NCBI GenBank assembly: GCA_900314725.1
Contig: OMWJ01000013.1
Coordinates: 1-64,000, forward strand
DNA: 64,000 nucleotides
Source of the DNA: an uncultured Bacteroidales bacterium
Lineage (GTDB): Bacteria > Bacteroidota > Bacteroidia > Bacteroidales > P3
Direction: 5' to 3'
Of this stretch, positions 43,182-52,223 are shown one piece after another. The translations under genes and the position numbers were made by a program. Position 1 is the first letter of the stretch; each line of letters starts with the position of its first letter. Under the pieces are notes generated by a model, which saw only the letters and a list, made by a program, of their open reading frames with translations, was not told where the DNA came from and made no database searches.

Positions 43182-43943
43182 ATGAGAAGAAACATAGTAG
43201 CAGGCAATTGGAAAATGAACAAAAACTTTGCCGAAGCAGATGATTTAATTAATTCCATAGAAGAAACCCTTAGACAATATGATACTACGGATGTAGATAT
43301 TATTGTTTGCCCACCATTCCCTTATTTGGAATTAGTAAGTGATGTTAGCGAAGATTCCAATTTCTTTGTTGGAGCTCAAAACGTTGCAAAGTTTGATAAT
43401 GGAGCATATACAGGCGAGGTATCTGCTTCTATGCTAAAAAGCATGGCTGTGGATTATTGTATCGTTGGCCATAGTGAGAGAAGAAAATATTTCTTTGAAA
43501 CAAACCAAGACATAGCTCAAAAGATAGATCTTCTTCTACAACAAGACATAACTCCAATAATGTGTGTGGGAGAAAGTCTTGAAGAAAGAGAAGCTGGTAA
43601 GCATTTTGATGTCATAAGAAAACAAGTTGAAGAAGGAATTTTCCATCTTAAAGCAGAAGATATGCAAAGATGTATAATAGCATACGAACCTGTTTGGGCT
43701 ATCGGTACAGGAAAAACTGCCACAAAAGAACAAGCGCAAGAGATACACGCTTTTATACGCAAACTCATTGTAGAGAAATATAATGATGATGTTGCTCAAG
43801 AAGTATCTATTCTCTATGGAGGAAGTTGTAATCCAAAAAATGCTCAAGAGTTATTCTCTATGGAAGACGTTGATGGAGGTCTTATTGGTGGTGCGTCTTT
43901 GAAAGCTAATGACTTTATTCAAATAGCATGTAGCTTTAATTAA
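43182..43943 (+). CDS. tpiA: Triosephosphate isomerase
   Basis: 253 residues, the normal length. NWKMNKN holds the substrate lysine (Lys11), IVGHSERR the catalytic His97 and IIAYEPVWAIGTG the catalytic Glu169. ILYGGSCNPKNAQEL and GGLIGGASLKANDF form the phosphate-binding end. It interconverts dihydroxyacetone phosphate and glyceraldehyde 3-phosphate in the cytoplasm. It has its own promoter and a strong terminator. Confidence 0.97.
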   Translation: MRRNIVAGNWKMNKNFAEADDLINSIEETLRQYDTTDVDIIVCPPFPYLELVSDVSEDSNFFVGAQNVAKFDNGAYTGEVSASMLKSMAVDYCIVGHSERRKYFFETNQDIAQKIDLLLQQDITPIMCVGESLEEREAGKHFDVIRKQVEEGIFHLKAEDMQRCIIAYEPVWAIGTGKTATKEQAQEIHAFIRKLIVEKYNDDVAQEVSILYGGSCNPKNAQELFSMEDVDGGLIGGASLKANDFIQIACSFN

Positions 43944-43962
43944 AATATAAGTATTATTCCAG

Positions 43963-44015
43963 AAAACTAAGGTCAAATTTATCTTACTTGAAAGAAAAAG
44001 TTTGACCTTAGTTTT
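43963..44015 (+). terminator. Terminator of tpiA
   Basis: A 15-bp perfect stem (43963-43977 with 44001-44015, AACTAAGGTCAAA/TTTGACCTTAGTT) closes a 23-nt loop. The T run at its end is short. Confidence 0.7.
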
Positions 44016-44039
44016 ATATACATATTAATATAGGTAAAA

Positions 44040-44879
44040 ATGAATTATATCAAGGTGAATTTCTCTCTAAGCAATGAGACAGAATGGAAAGTTGATTTGT
44101 TTAAAGACTCTTTGCTACAAGTTGGTTTTGATTGTTTTGTGGATACAGATGAAGGATTTGAAGCCTATGCTCCTGAACCTGATTTTAAACAAGACATAAT
44201 ACAGGAAATAATAAAACAATCCGCATTGGAAAATAAAGAAAATGTAAAGTACAATATTGATTTCATTGCTGACCAAAACTGGAACTATGTCTGGGAACAG
44301 ACTTCTCCGTGCGTAAATATCCGTGGGCTTTGTTTGATTCGCAAATCCTCGCAAGAGAAACAAAATACATTATACGATATTATCATAAATCCTAAGCAAA
44401 GTTTCGGCACTGCCACTCACCCTACTACATATATGATTATAGAATACCTGCTGTCTTTGGATATGAATAATAAATATGTTATGGATATGGGATGTGGTAC
44501 TGGGGTTTTAGGTATTCTTTCTAAAAAAATGGGAGCTAAATACGTAGAAGCAATAGATATTGACTCTTGGGCAAAAGAAAATACTGAAGAAAATGCTTAT
44601 GATAATAACGTTGTGTTGAATATAAAACAAGGCGGAGCAGAAGTCATAAGCAATGATAAATGTTTTGATATTTTTATTGCAAACATCAATCTTAATATTC
44701 TAAAAGACAATATCCCTATTTACACAAAATATATAAACAAAGGTGGTTCTCTAATTCTTAGTGGCTTTTATCAAGAAGACATAAAAGAACTCTTAGACAA
44801 TGTTTTAATCTTGGGATATAAATTAAAAACTTCTTTAACTAAAGACAATTGGGCTTTGGTTGTGTTGGAAAAACAATAA
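44040..44879 (+). CDS. prmA: Ribosomal protein L11 methyltransferase
   Basis: 279 residues with the two-part PrmA layout. The N-terminal 110 residues form the L11-recognition domain. The methyltransferase half has FGTATHPTTYMIIEYLL, the SAM motif VMDMGCGTGVLGILSKKMGA, EAIDIDSWA and IANINLNIL, the PrmA version of motif IV. It trimethylates L11 on the ribosome. It starts 25 bp past the tpiA terminator and no consensus promoter is obvious in that gap, so low-level read-through is possible. Confidence 0.9.
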   Translation: MNYIKVNFSLSNETEWKVDLFKDSLLQVGFDCFVDTDEGFEAYAPEPDFKQDIIQEIIKQSALENKENVKYNIDFIADQNWNYVWEQTSPCVNIRGLCLIRKSSQEKQNTLYDIIINPKQSFGTATHPTTYMIIEYLLSLDMNNKYVMDMGCGTGVLGILSKKMGAKYVEAIDIDSWAKENTEENAYDNNVVLNIKQGGAEVISNDKCFDIFIANINLNILKDNIPIYTKYINKGGSLILSGFYQEDIKELLDNVLILGYKLKTSLTKDNWALVVLEKQ

Positions 44880-44892
44880 AGCAATAAAAAAG

Positions 44893-44923
44893 TTTGTCAG
44901 TTTCTTAAAAAGATGTAAATTTG
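44893..44923 (+). promoter_or_regulatory. Promoter of the guaB operon
   Basis: TTTG (44893-44896), 19 nt and TAAATTTG (44916-44923) match the consensus exactly. The box begins 13 bp after the prmA stop codon and ends 24 bp before the guaB ATG. Confidence 0.75.
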
Positions 44924-44947
44924 CACGAAAATATATACTTATAAGAA

Positions 44948-46414
44948 ATGTTTTCATACACTGACAAGATTATTGGAGAGGGACTAACTTATGACGATGT
45001 ACTTTTAGTACCATCTTATTCTGAAATAATCCCTAAAGAAGTTACGGTTCAAAGCCGTTTTTCAAGAAACATCAATGTGAATATTCCTATCGTAGCAGCT
45101 GCAATGGATACTGTTACAGAGGCTCCTATGGCTATAGCTATGGCACAAGAAGGTGGCATAGGTGTGCTTCACAAAAATATGTCTATAGAACATCAGGCAG
45201 AAGAAGTTCTTAAAGTAAAGCGTAGTGAAAATGGTATGATTACCAATCCAACAACTTTACATAAAGATGCTGTTGTAGAAGATGCTCTAAAAATGATGAG
45301 AGAATTCTCTATAGGAGGAATTCCAATTGTTGATGAACAAAATAAACTTATAGGTATTGTTACTAATAGAGACCTTAGATTTGAAAAAGATATTCGCCGT
45401 CCTTTATGCGAAATTATGACAAAAGAAGTCATAAGCACAAATCAAGGAACTACTTTTGCTCAAGCAGCAGAAATCCTACAACAACACAGAATTGAAAAAC
45501 TACCTGTTGTAGATAATGAAGGTCATCTTATAGGTTTGATTACTTACAGAGATATAATCAAAGTAAAACAAAGACCTATGGCCTGCAAAGATAATATGGG
45601 AAGACTTAGAGTCGCAGCAGGTATAGGAATTACTAAGGATATGTACGACAGAATAGATGCCGTTATATCTGCTGGCGTTGATGCTATTGTTGTTGATACT
45701 GCTCATGGTCATTCAAAAAATGTTGTTAATGCTCTAAAAGAAATAAAGAACAAATACAAAGATGTTGATGTTGTTGTCGGAAATATTGCAACACCAGAAG
45801 CAGCAACATTGTTAGCCGATGCAGGTGCTGATGCTGTAAAAGTAGGTATTGGTCCAGGAAGTATTTGTACAACAAGAGTCGTTGCAGGAATAGGAATGCC
45901 ACAATTAACAGCTGTTCTTAGAGTTTGCAATGCTCTAAAAGATAGAAACGTTCCTGTTATTGCAGATGGAGGTATTAGATATTCTGGAGATATAGTTAAA
46001 GCTCTTGCTGCTGGTGCTTCTACAATTATGGCTGGCTCTTTGCTTGCCGGCACAGAAGAAAGCCCAGGAGATACTATTATATTGGAAGGAAGAAAATACA
46101 AAGCCTACAGAGGAATGGGATCTTTGGATGCTATGCAGAATGGTAGCAAAGACCGTTACTTCCAATCAGATGAAAAAGATCTCAAGAAACTCGTTCCAGA
46201 AGGTATTGTTGGACGAGTACCATACAAAGGCAGTGTAACAGAAGTAATCTATCAACTTGTAGGAGGATTAAAAGCTGGTATGGGATATACTGGTTCACAA
46301 AACTTAGAAATGTTAAGACAAGCTAAATTTATAAAGATAACCAATGCTGGATTTATTGAGGGACATCCTCACGATATAACAATAACAAAAGAAGCCCCTA
46401 ATTATTCACGATGA
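44948..46414 (+). CDS. guaB: Inosine-5'-monophosphate dehydrogenase
   Basis: 488 residues. The start of the barrel reads [13 protein letters not shown]; two CBS domains are inserted at about 95-205. The catalytic loop [20 protein letters not shown] holds the nucleophile Cys307, followed by the IMP site [20 protein letters not shown] and the flap [11 protein letters not shown]. It oxidises IMP to XMP with NAD, the committed step to GMP. Its stop overlaps the next start by four bases (ATGA), so it is translationally coupled to the first peptidyl-prolyl isomerase gene. Confidence 0.97.
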   Translation: MFSYTDKIIGEGLTYDDVLLVPSYSEIIPKEVTVQSRFSRNINVNIPIVAAAMDTVTEAPMAIAMAQEGGIGVLHKNMSIEHQAEEVLKVKRSENGMITNPTTLHKDAVVEDALKMMREFSIGGIPIVDEQNKLIGIVTNRDLRFEKDIRRPLCEIMTKEVISTNQGTTFAQAAEILQQHRIEKLPVVDNEGHLIGLITYRDIIKVKQRPMACKDNMGRLRVAAGIGITKDMYDRIDAVISAGVDAIVVDTAHGHSKNVVNALKEIKNKYKDVDVVVGNIATPEAATLLADAGADAVKVGIGPGSICTTRVVAGIGMPQLTAVLRVCNALKDRNVPVIADGGIRYSGDIVKALAAGASTIMAGSLLAGTEESPGDTIILEGRKYKAYRGMGSLDAMQNGSKDRYFQSDEKDLKKLVPEGIVGRVPYKGSVTEVIYQLVGGLKAGMGYTGSQNLEMLRQAKFIKITNAGFIEGHPHDITITKEAPNYSR

Positions 46415-48438
46415 AAAAGTTTTTTATTTTAACACTTACACTTGTGTTGTCTTCATTTGTGCTTAATGCTCAAAATGATAATGATGTTGTTTTAGAAATT
46501 CAAGGTGAAAAAATAACCAAAGCAGAGTTTCTGAAAATGTACAACAGAAACAGCGTTGCATCTTCTACTATTGACAAGGAAGATTTGAACAAATATCTGG
46601 ATTTGTACATTAATTACAAGCTAAAACTTCTACAAGCTAAACAAGACGGACTTGACACTTCCAAAACCTATTTAGACGAGGTAGCTAATTATAGAAAACA
46701 AATGATACAACCATATATTAATGATGTATCAATAACCGATTCTCTTATTAAAGAGGCATACGAAAGAGAAAAAGAATTTCTTCGTGCTTCACATATTCTT
46801 ATTAGCGTTCCGGCTAATGCAACTCCAGCTGATACTTTGGAAGCCTATAAAAAAGCTATCATGATAAGAGATAGAGCATTAAAAGGAGAAGACTTCTCTA
46901 AACTTGCAATAGAATATTCTGATGATCCTTCAGCAAAAGGTCGCGAAGCGACAGAAGAACAATCTGCTATTTTAGGCAATGGAGGGGATTTAGGTTATTT
47001 TACTTCTATGACTATGGTTTATCCTTTTGAGAGTGCGTGCTACTCATTACAAAAAGGAGAAATTTCTATGCCTATAAAAACAACTTTCGGTTATCATATC
47101 ATAAAACTTACTGACAGAATACCCGCCCCTTTCTTTACTTGTAATATCAAACACGTATGGATTAATACACAAAAACATTCTGAACAAGAAGCAAAACAAC
47201 TTATTGAAGAAGCTTATTCTCACGTTAATGAATGGAAAATAGATTCAGTTGCAAGAGCATATTCTGATGATTCTTATTCTGCACAGAATAATGGATGGCT
47301 TATGAAACAAAAGCCAAACACTCTACCTGCTGAATATGTAGAGCTGATAAAAGATATGAAAGAGGAGCAACTCTCTCCGATAATCAAGACTCGCTATGGT
47401 TGGCATTTCTTTAAACTTATGAATATCCATCCTCTTCAATCTTTAGAAGAAAGAAAACCACAGATAACTCAAAGAATTAGTCGTGATGTGCGTGCCTACA
47501 AAACGATAGAAAGTTTTATAGAGAAAAGTAAAGTTTTCTACAACTTTACTGAAAACAAAAAAAATCTCAATGAATTAAACTCTTTGGTAACAGACAGTAT
47601 TTTTGCAGGTAATTGGCAACTACCAGAAGGTTTTATTGGCGATAAAGTTTTATTCTCTATTGGTGATACGTCTTTTACTCAGAAAGATTTTCTTGAAGAA
47701 CTTTACACAACTCAGCACAAACAAACTCCTGAATATATTCCTCTATTCTTGGAAAAAATGTTCAACAGTATTACAGATAAGAAAGTTTTGGAATATGCAG
47801 ATAATAAATTGGAAGAACGTTTTCCTGAATTAAAAGAAACAATGGATGCTTTCAGAGAGGGAATACTTATCTTTGCTATAACTGATAAAGAAGTTTGGAA
47901 TAAAAGTCTTACTGATTCTATTGGTTTAGCCAATTTCTATGAACAGCACAAAGCTGAATATAATTGGCAAGATAGAGCTGATGTTACAACATGGAATATA
48001 GACAAAAGCATTGACCTTAAAAAAGCTACTAAAATAATCGCAAAGTATAGCAAGAAGAACAAAACAAATGACCAAACAAGAGAATATCTATTAAAAAAAT
48101 TCTCCATAACAGAAAAGCCAGACAAATATTTCTCTTACTCATGGGGCAGATATGAAAAAGGAGCAAACAAAAACATAGATAAACTTATTTGGAATACTCC
48201 TTTAGCAAATGATTTTAAAAAGGAGAATGTTATTCTTTCTGACACTACTCTTATGACAAACAAAAATAATGTTTTCGTTCTTAAACGATTTGTTGCACCT
48301 CAAACAAAAACTTTAGATGAGTGCAAAGGTGTTGTTACCTCACAATATCAAGAAGTCTTAGAGAGAAATTGGATAGAGTCTCTTAGAAGAAAATATACTT
48401 ACACTGTTAATTATGATGTTTTTAATTCAATAAAGTAA
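46411..48438 (+). CDS. Periplasmic parvulin-type peptidyl-prolyl isomerase
   Basis: 675 residues with a signal peptide ending FVLNAQ. Two PPIC/rotamase domains follow: about 125-245 (RASHILISVPANATPADT to GYFTSMTMVYPFESACYSLQKGEIS, TFGYHIIKL) and about 245-350 (NIKHVWINTQKHSEQEAK to LSPIIKTRYGWHFFKLM). The C-terminal 300 residues are helical and specific to Bacteroidota. It should be an outer-membrane-protein chaperone in the periplasm. It directly precedes a SurA-like gene with no gap (stop at 48438, ATG at 48439). Confidence 0.88.
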   Translation: MKKFFILTLTLVLSSFVLNAQNDNDVVLEIQGEKITKAEFLKMYNRNSVASSTIDKEDLNKYLDLYINYKLKLLQAKQDGLDTSKTYLDEVANYRKQMIQPYINDVSITDSLIKEAYEREKEFLRASHILISVPANATPADTLEAYKKAIMIRDRALKGEDFSKLAIEYSDDPSAKGREATEEQSAILGNGGDLGYFTSMTMVYPFESACYSLQKGEISMPIKTTFGYHIIKLTDRIPAPFFTCNIKHVWINTQKHSEQEAKQLIEEAYSHVNEWKIDSVARAYSDDSYSAQNNGWLMKQKPNTLPAEYVELIKDMKEEQLSPIIKTRYGWHFFKLMNIHPLQSLEERKPQITQRISRDVRAYKTIESFIEKSKVFYNFTENKKNLNELNSLVTDSIFAGNWQLPEGFIGDKVLFSIGDTSFTQKDFLEELYTTQHKQTPEYIPLFLEKMFNSITDKKVLEYADNKLEERFPELKETMDAFREGILIFAITDKEVWNKSLTDSIGLANFYEQHKAEYNWQDRADVTTWNIDKSIDLKKATKIIAKYSKKNKTNDQTREYLLKKFSITEKPDKYFSYSWGRYEKGANKNIDKLIWNTPLANDFKKENVILSDTTLMTNKNNVFVLKRFVAPQTKTLDECKGVVTSQYQEVLERNWIESLRRKYTYTVNYDVFNSIK

Positions 48439-49797
48439 ATGAAAACTACAAAAAACATATTATTTGCCTTTTTATTATGTTTCTCTTATATAGCATACTC
48501 TCAAACCTTGGTAGATGAGGTTATAGCTATAGTAGGACAAAATATGATAAAGTATTCTGAGTTGGAAACTAATTATATCCAGTCTCGCTCAAATTCTAAT
48601 AACGCAACTCAGACACGTTGTGATGTTTTAGATAATATGCTTTTGAATAAGTTATTCTTACATCAAGCTGATATAGATTCTTTAGAAGTAGCCGACAACG
48701 ATTTGGACCAAGAAATGGATTCTCGTATTAGATACATGATTCAAATCTATGGTTCGCAAGAAAGAATGGAACGGCAAATGCAGAAATCTTTGTCTGAGAT
48801 ACGTTCTCAATACAGAGACATCATCAAAGAAAATATGCTCATTCAACAAGAGCAAAACAAACTTACAGGAGACTTAAAAATAACTCCACAAGAAGTTGTT
48901 GATTTCTATAAAAGCATTCCACAAGATTCTTTGCCTACAATAGAAGAAGAATACGAACTTACTCAAATAGTAAAAATACCTGTTGTCTCTGCAGAAGAAA
49001 AAGAACTTGTAAAACAAAAACTCAATGGTTACAGAGACAGAATATTAAAAGGAGACAAGTTTTCTACTATTGCCACATTATATTCTGATGATGAAGCATC
49101 TGCACGTAAAGGTGGAGATTTAGGATTTTTTACACGAGGCACAATGGTTGGAGAATTTGAAAGTATTGCTTTTTCTTTACAACCTGGAGAGATTTCTCCT
49201 GTGTTTGAAACCAAGTTCGGTTTCCATATTGTGCAAATGATAGAACGACGAGGAGACCAGATAAATTGCCGACATATTCTTTTGCAGCCTAAAGTTTCAG
49301 CCCTTTCTCTTTACAATGCTAAGTTGTATTTAGATAGCATAAAGTCTTTGATAGATAGCGGAAAGATTTCCTTTGAGGATGCTATAATTAAATATTCTGA
49401 TGATGACAGCAAAATAAATGGAGGACTTATTGTAAATAAAAACACAGCTTCTTCACGTCTTTTAAAAGATGCTATAAATGAAACGATAGACAATGTAGAT
49501 AAAGTGGATTTTAACTCCATGAAGCAAGGAGATATAACTTCTGCTGTAGAATTTAAGTCTGAACTTTCAAATGCCTACCGCCTTATAAAAGTAAAACGTA
49601 AAGTAGAAAAACACACTGTCAATCTTGAAAATGATTTTGACCGCTTACAGCAGATTGCTCTTTCTGATAAAAGACTAAAAATTATAAGAAAATGGGCAGA
49701 AAATCTTATTGCAAAAACTTATATACGAATAAACGAAAAATATATTGATTGTGATTTTTCTATCAATTGGCTTAATAGTGTTAATAAAAATAAATAA
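48439..49797 (+). CDS. SurA-like periplasmic chaperone/peptidyl-prolyl isomerase
   Basis: 452 residues. After a signal peptide (FAFLLCFSYIAYSQ) comes a SurA-type N-terminal segment (LVDEVIAIVGQNMIKYSELE). Two rotamase domains follow: about 170-270 (EYELTQIVKIPVV to GDLGFFTRGTMVGEFESIAFSLQPGEIS, KFGFHIVQMIER) and about 275-375 (CRHILLQPKVSA to NGGLIVNKNTASS). It is probably the main SurA-type chaperone for outer-membrane proteins, working with the preceding two-domain isomerase. The moxR gene starts five bases after its stop. Confidence 0.9.
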   Translation: MKTTKNILFAFLLCFSYIAYSQTLVDEVIAIVGQNMIKYSELETNYIQSRSNSNNATQTRCDVLDNMLLNKLFLHQADIDSLEVADNDLDQEMDSRIRYMIQIYGSQERMERQMQKSLSEIRSQYRDIIKENMLIQQEQNKLTGDLKITPQEVVDFYKSIPQDSLPTIEEEYELTQIVKIPVVSAEEKELVKQKLNGYRDRILKGDKFSTIATLYSDDEASARKGGDLGFFTRGTMVGEFESIAFSLQPGEISPVFETKFGFHIVQMIERRGDQINCRHILLQPKVSALSLYNAKLYLDSIKSLIDSGKISFEDAIIKYSDDDSKINGGLIVNKNTASSRLLKDAINETIDNVDKVDFNSMKQGDITSAVEFKSELSNAYRLIKVKRKVEKHTVNLENDFDRLQQIALSDKRLKIIRKWAENLIAKTYIRINEKYIDCDFSINWLNSVNKNK

Positions 49798-49801
49798 TTA
49801 A

Positions 49802-50764
49802 ATGTCAGAAGTAGAACAACTCAACATATTAATAGAACGCTGCAATATCCTAAAAAAAGAAATAGGCAAAGTCATCATAGGGCAAGAAGACATCATAAAT
49901 AAGGTGCTTATCTCTATATTTTCTTCTGGTCATTGCCTTTTGGTTGGAGTTCCTGGTTTAGCAAAAACTCTTTTAGTTAATACTATTTCAAAAGTCCTTG
50001 GTCTTTCTTATAACAGAATACAATTCACTCCAGACCTTATGCCTTCAGACATAACAGGTAGTGAAATATTAGATTCAAATAGAGAATTCCGTTTTATAAA
50101 GGGACCTATCTTTTCTAATATTGTACTTGCAGATGAAATAAACCGTACTTCACCAAAAACTCAGTCTGCTCTATTGGAAGCAATGCAAGAACATTCTGTT
50201 ACAATTGCTGGTAAAACATACCCTTTATCTGAACCTTTTTTTGTCCTTGCGACTCAAAACCCTATAGAACAAGAAGGAACTTATCCTTTACCTGAAGCGC
50301 AATTAGACAGATTTATGTTTAACTTAAAATTAGACTACCCTTCCTTTGAAGAAGAAATTGAAATACTTAAAAATACCACAACTGACAATTCTGTTGAAGT
50401 CTCTCCTGTGCTTTCTGCGGAAGATATTACTACCCTGCAACAAATAATAAAGAGAATACCTGTTAATGATAATATTTACAGATATGTCGTTTCCTTATCC
50501 GAAAAAACTCGTCTTAACAAAGAAGAAAACTCTTTGGCAAAGCGTTATCTTTCTTGGGGAGCAGGTCCAAGAGCATCTCAATATCTTATTATTGGAGCAA
50601 AATGTTCTGCTGCTCTCAAAGGAAAATATTCTCCAGATATTGAAGATGTAAAAGATGTTGCCTCAGCAGTACTTCGCCATAGAATAGTTCTTAACTATTC
50701 TGCACAAGCAGAAGGTCTTGTTCCTGAAGATATAGTTAATATGATAATAGATGAAATAAAATAA
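49802..50764 (+). CDS. MoxR-family AAA+ ATPase
   Basis: 320 residues. Landmarks are the Walker A LLVGVPGLAKTLLV (Lys55), the Walker B IVLADEINRTSPKTQSALLEAMQEH, sensor 1 LATQNPIEQEGTYPLPEAQLDRF and the lid domain's WGAGPRASQYLI. MoxR ATPases are chaperones usually paired with VWA-domain proteins; none is seen here. Placement after two periplasmic chaperones suggests an envelope-quality role, but the partner is unknown. Its stop and the next ATG are four bases apart. Confidence 0.9.
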   Translation: MSEVEQLNILIERCNILKKEIGKVIIGQEDIINKVLISIFSSGHCLLVGVPGLAKTLLVNTISKVLGLSYNRIQFTPDLMPSDITGSEILDSNREFRFIKGPIFSNIVLADEINRTSPKTQSALLEAMQEHSVTIAGKTYPLSEPFFVLATQNPIEQEGTYPLPEAQLDRFMFNLKLDYPSFEEEIEILKNTTTDNSVEVSPVLSAEDITTLQQIIKRIPVNDNIYRYVVSLSEKTRLNKEENSLAKRYLSWGAGPRASQYLIIGAKCSAALKGKYSPDIEDVKDVASAVLRHRIVLNYSAQAEGLVPEDIVNMIIDEIK

Positions 50765-50768
50765 AACC

Positions 50769-52094
50769 ATGAAGAAAATATCTATTTTTGCAGTAATGCT
50801 GATAAGTGTTGTTTGTCTTGTTGCTCAAAACAACAAAACAAATGCTAATCGTAAGGATAAAACAAATAATATTGTATTAGTCCCTACTTATATAGACAAC
50901 AATAATGTTATTCTTGCACCACAAGTCGCAAAGAAAAAACGAGGAGAAAGAACAACTCAGACATCTCCAGAAAATGTTTTCCCTGAAAGAGTAGAAGCCT
51001 ATATCAACTTTGATAAAGGTAGTGCTTACTACACAAAAGGAGGTTTAAATGCTTTGGATAGTCTTTATGTGATGACTTTCTCTAATAACAACAATCGTTT
51101 TTACAAAATGACTATCGTCGGCTATGATGATGGAGAGCCTGTCTCTGAAGCGTCTTCTTCTTTAGCACGAGATAGAGCAGTTATGATATTCAAATATTTT
51201 TCTTCTCGCGAAGAGACAGAATACATAATCAAACGCACACCAAGCTCTTATACGCAACTTTGTGTTGGAGAAGTTCCTTACTATATAAAATACAAAATGC
51301 CTTTTGATTTTAAATGGATCAACCTTTATAATCTTCCTGTAGAAGAAAGAGTAGAAAACAATATATCACTTGCAGGAAAAGCTCATATAATTATAGAAGA
51401 TGACCCAGAGGACTGTTTGGGTGAATATTATAACTATGATTGGCCGGCACATGATACTATTCTTCAGGCTAACTATGCAATAGTTAAAATACCTCAAGGT
51501 TCTTTGGATTACATACATCATACTAAAGACACTATTACTTACAAATGTCCTATCTCCTACAAAGAAGTTATGTCATTTGAACAACTTACCTCAAATTATT
51601 TCCTTATTCCTCACAAAAAACAATATATTCTGAACGCTGGTTATATTGTTGTTTCTCCTGAAAGAAAGCCAGACTATTCTTCTTGTGCAAACAAGGAAAG
51701 CATAGAAGCAAATATTCAGATAGATGTTCCTATAGAATCGCAACAACAATCTGCAGGACTCAAATTCTATGGAAAAACCTACAAACCAAATGGAGAAGTA
51801 GTTTATAAGGCAATATCTACTAAAAAAATAAAAGACAAAGATACTAAACAACAAACATTAGAGTGCTTTATTACTCCATTCCAATTTGACACAATATTCT
51901 TAGGTAAAAAGATAGAGGAGAAAGAAATGTCTAACTATTTCTACCCTGCTAAGGAAGGAGAGCCAGGAGCGTTTGAAGCAATGGGAGGTTGGCTAAAACC
52001 ATTTAAACTTGACAAAAGAGGCGAATACATTATCAAAGAACCTATGCAAGCCATCCTAAGAAAACCCAACACTCCTTTCTACAATGGTAACTAA
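50769..52094 (+). CDS. Secreted protein with degenerate OmpA-like segment
   Basis: 441 residues with a signal peptide (ISIFAVMLISVVCLVAQ). Residues 75-145 resemble a divergent OmpA-like domain (PERVEAYINFDKGSAYYTKGGLNALDSLY, KMTIVGYDDGEPVSEASSSLARDRAVMIFKYF), although the NxGxxxR core motif is weak. The rest shows no family I recognise. It is the last gene of the guaB operon. A structural role in the periplasm or at the peptidoglycan is possible, but I assign no function. Confidence 0.6.
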   Translation: MKKISIFAVMLISVVCLVAQNNKTNANRKDKTNNIVLVPTYIDNNNVILAPQVAKKKRGERTTQTSPENVFPERVEAYINFDKGSAYYTKGGLNALDSLYVMTFSNNNNRFYKMTIVGYDDGEPVSEASSSLARDRAVMIFKYFSSREETEYIIKRTPSSYTQLCVGEVPYYIKYKMPFDFKWINLYNLPVEERVENNISLAGKAHIIIEDDPEDCLGEYYNYDWPAHDTILQANYAIVKIPQGSLDYIHHTKDTITYKCPISYKEVMSFEQLTSNYFLIPHKKQYILNAGYIVVSPERKPDYSSCANKESIEANIQIDVPIESQQQSAGLKFYGKTYKPNGEVVYKAISTKKIKDKDTKQQTLECFITPFQFDTIFLGKKIEEKEMSNYFYPAKEGEPGAFEAMGGWLKPFKLDKRGEYIIKEPMQAILRKPNTPFYNGN

Positions 52095-52109
52095 ATAGAA
52101 AAAACAGAA

Positions 52110-52206
52110 AAAAGACTTGGTAAAAAAAGAGTTGGTTTTAAATTAAAAAGACTTAGTTTTAAATTAAAAAGACTTAGTGTTTAGCATCAAAACACTAAGT
52201 CTTTTT
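52110..52206. repeat. Tandem AAAAGACTTAGTTTTAAATT-type intergenic repeat
   Basis: Three to four degenerate units of about 21 bp (cores AGACTTGGT, AGAGTTGGTTTTAAATT, AGACTTAGTTTTAAATT, AGACTTAGTGTTT) end in the hairpin at 52166-52206. The same motif family occurs at 341-445, 10985-11110 and 40867-40971. Confidence 0.7.
52166..52206. terminator. Bidirectional terminator between the guaB operon and hydF
   Basis: A 17-bp perfect stem (52166-52182 with 52190-52206, AAAAAGACTTAGTGTTT), a 7-nt loop, and A and T runs on either side. It lies between convergent genes. Confidence 0.8.
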
Positions 52207-52223
52207 TCATAAAAATTTACTCT

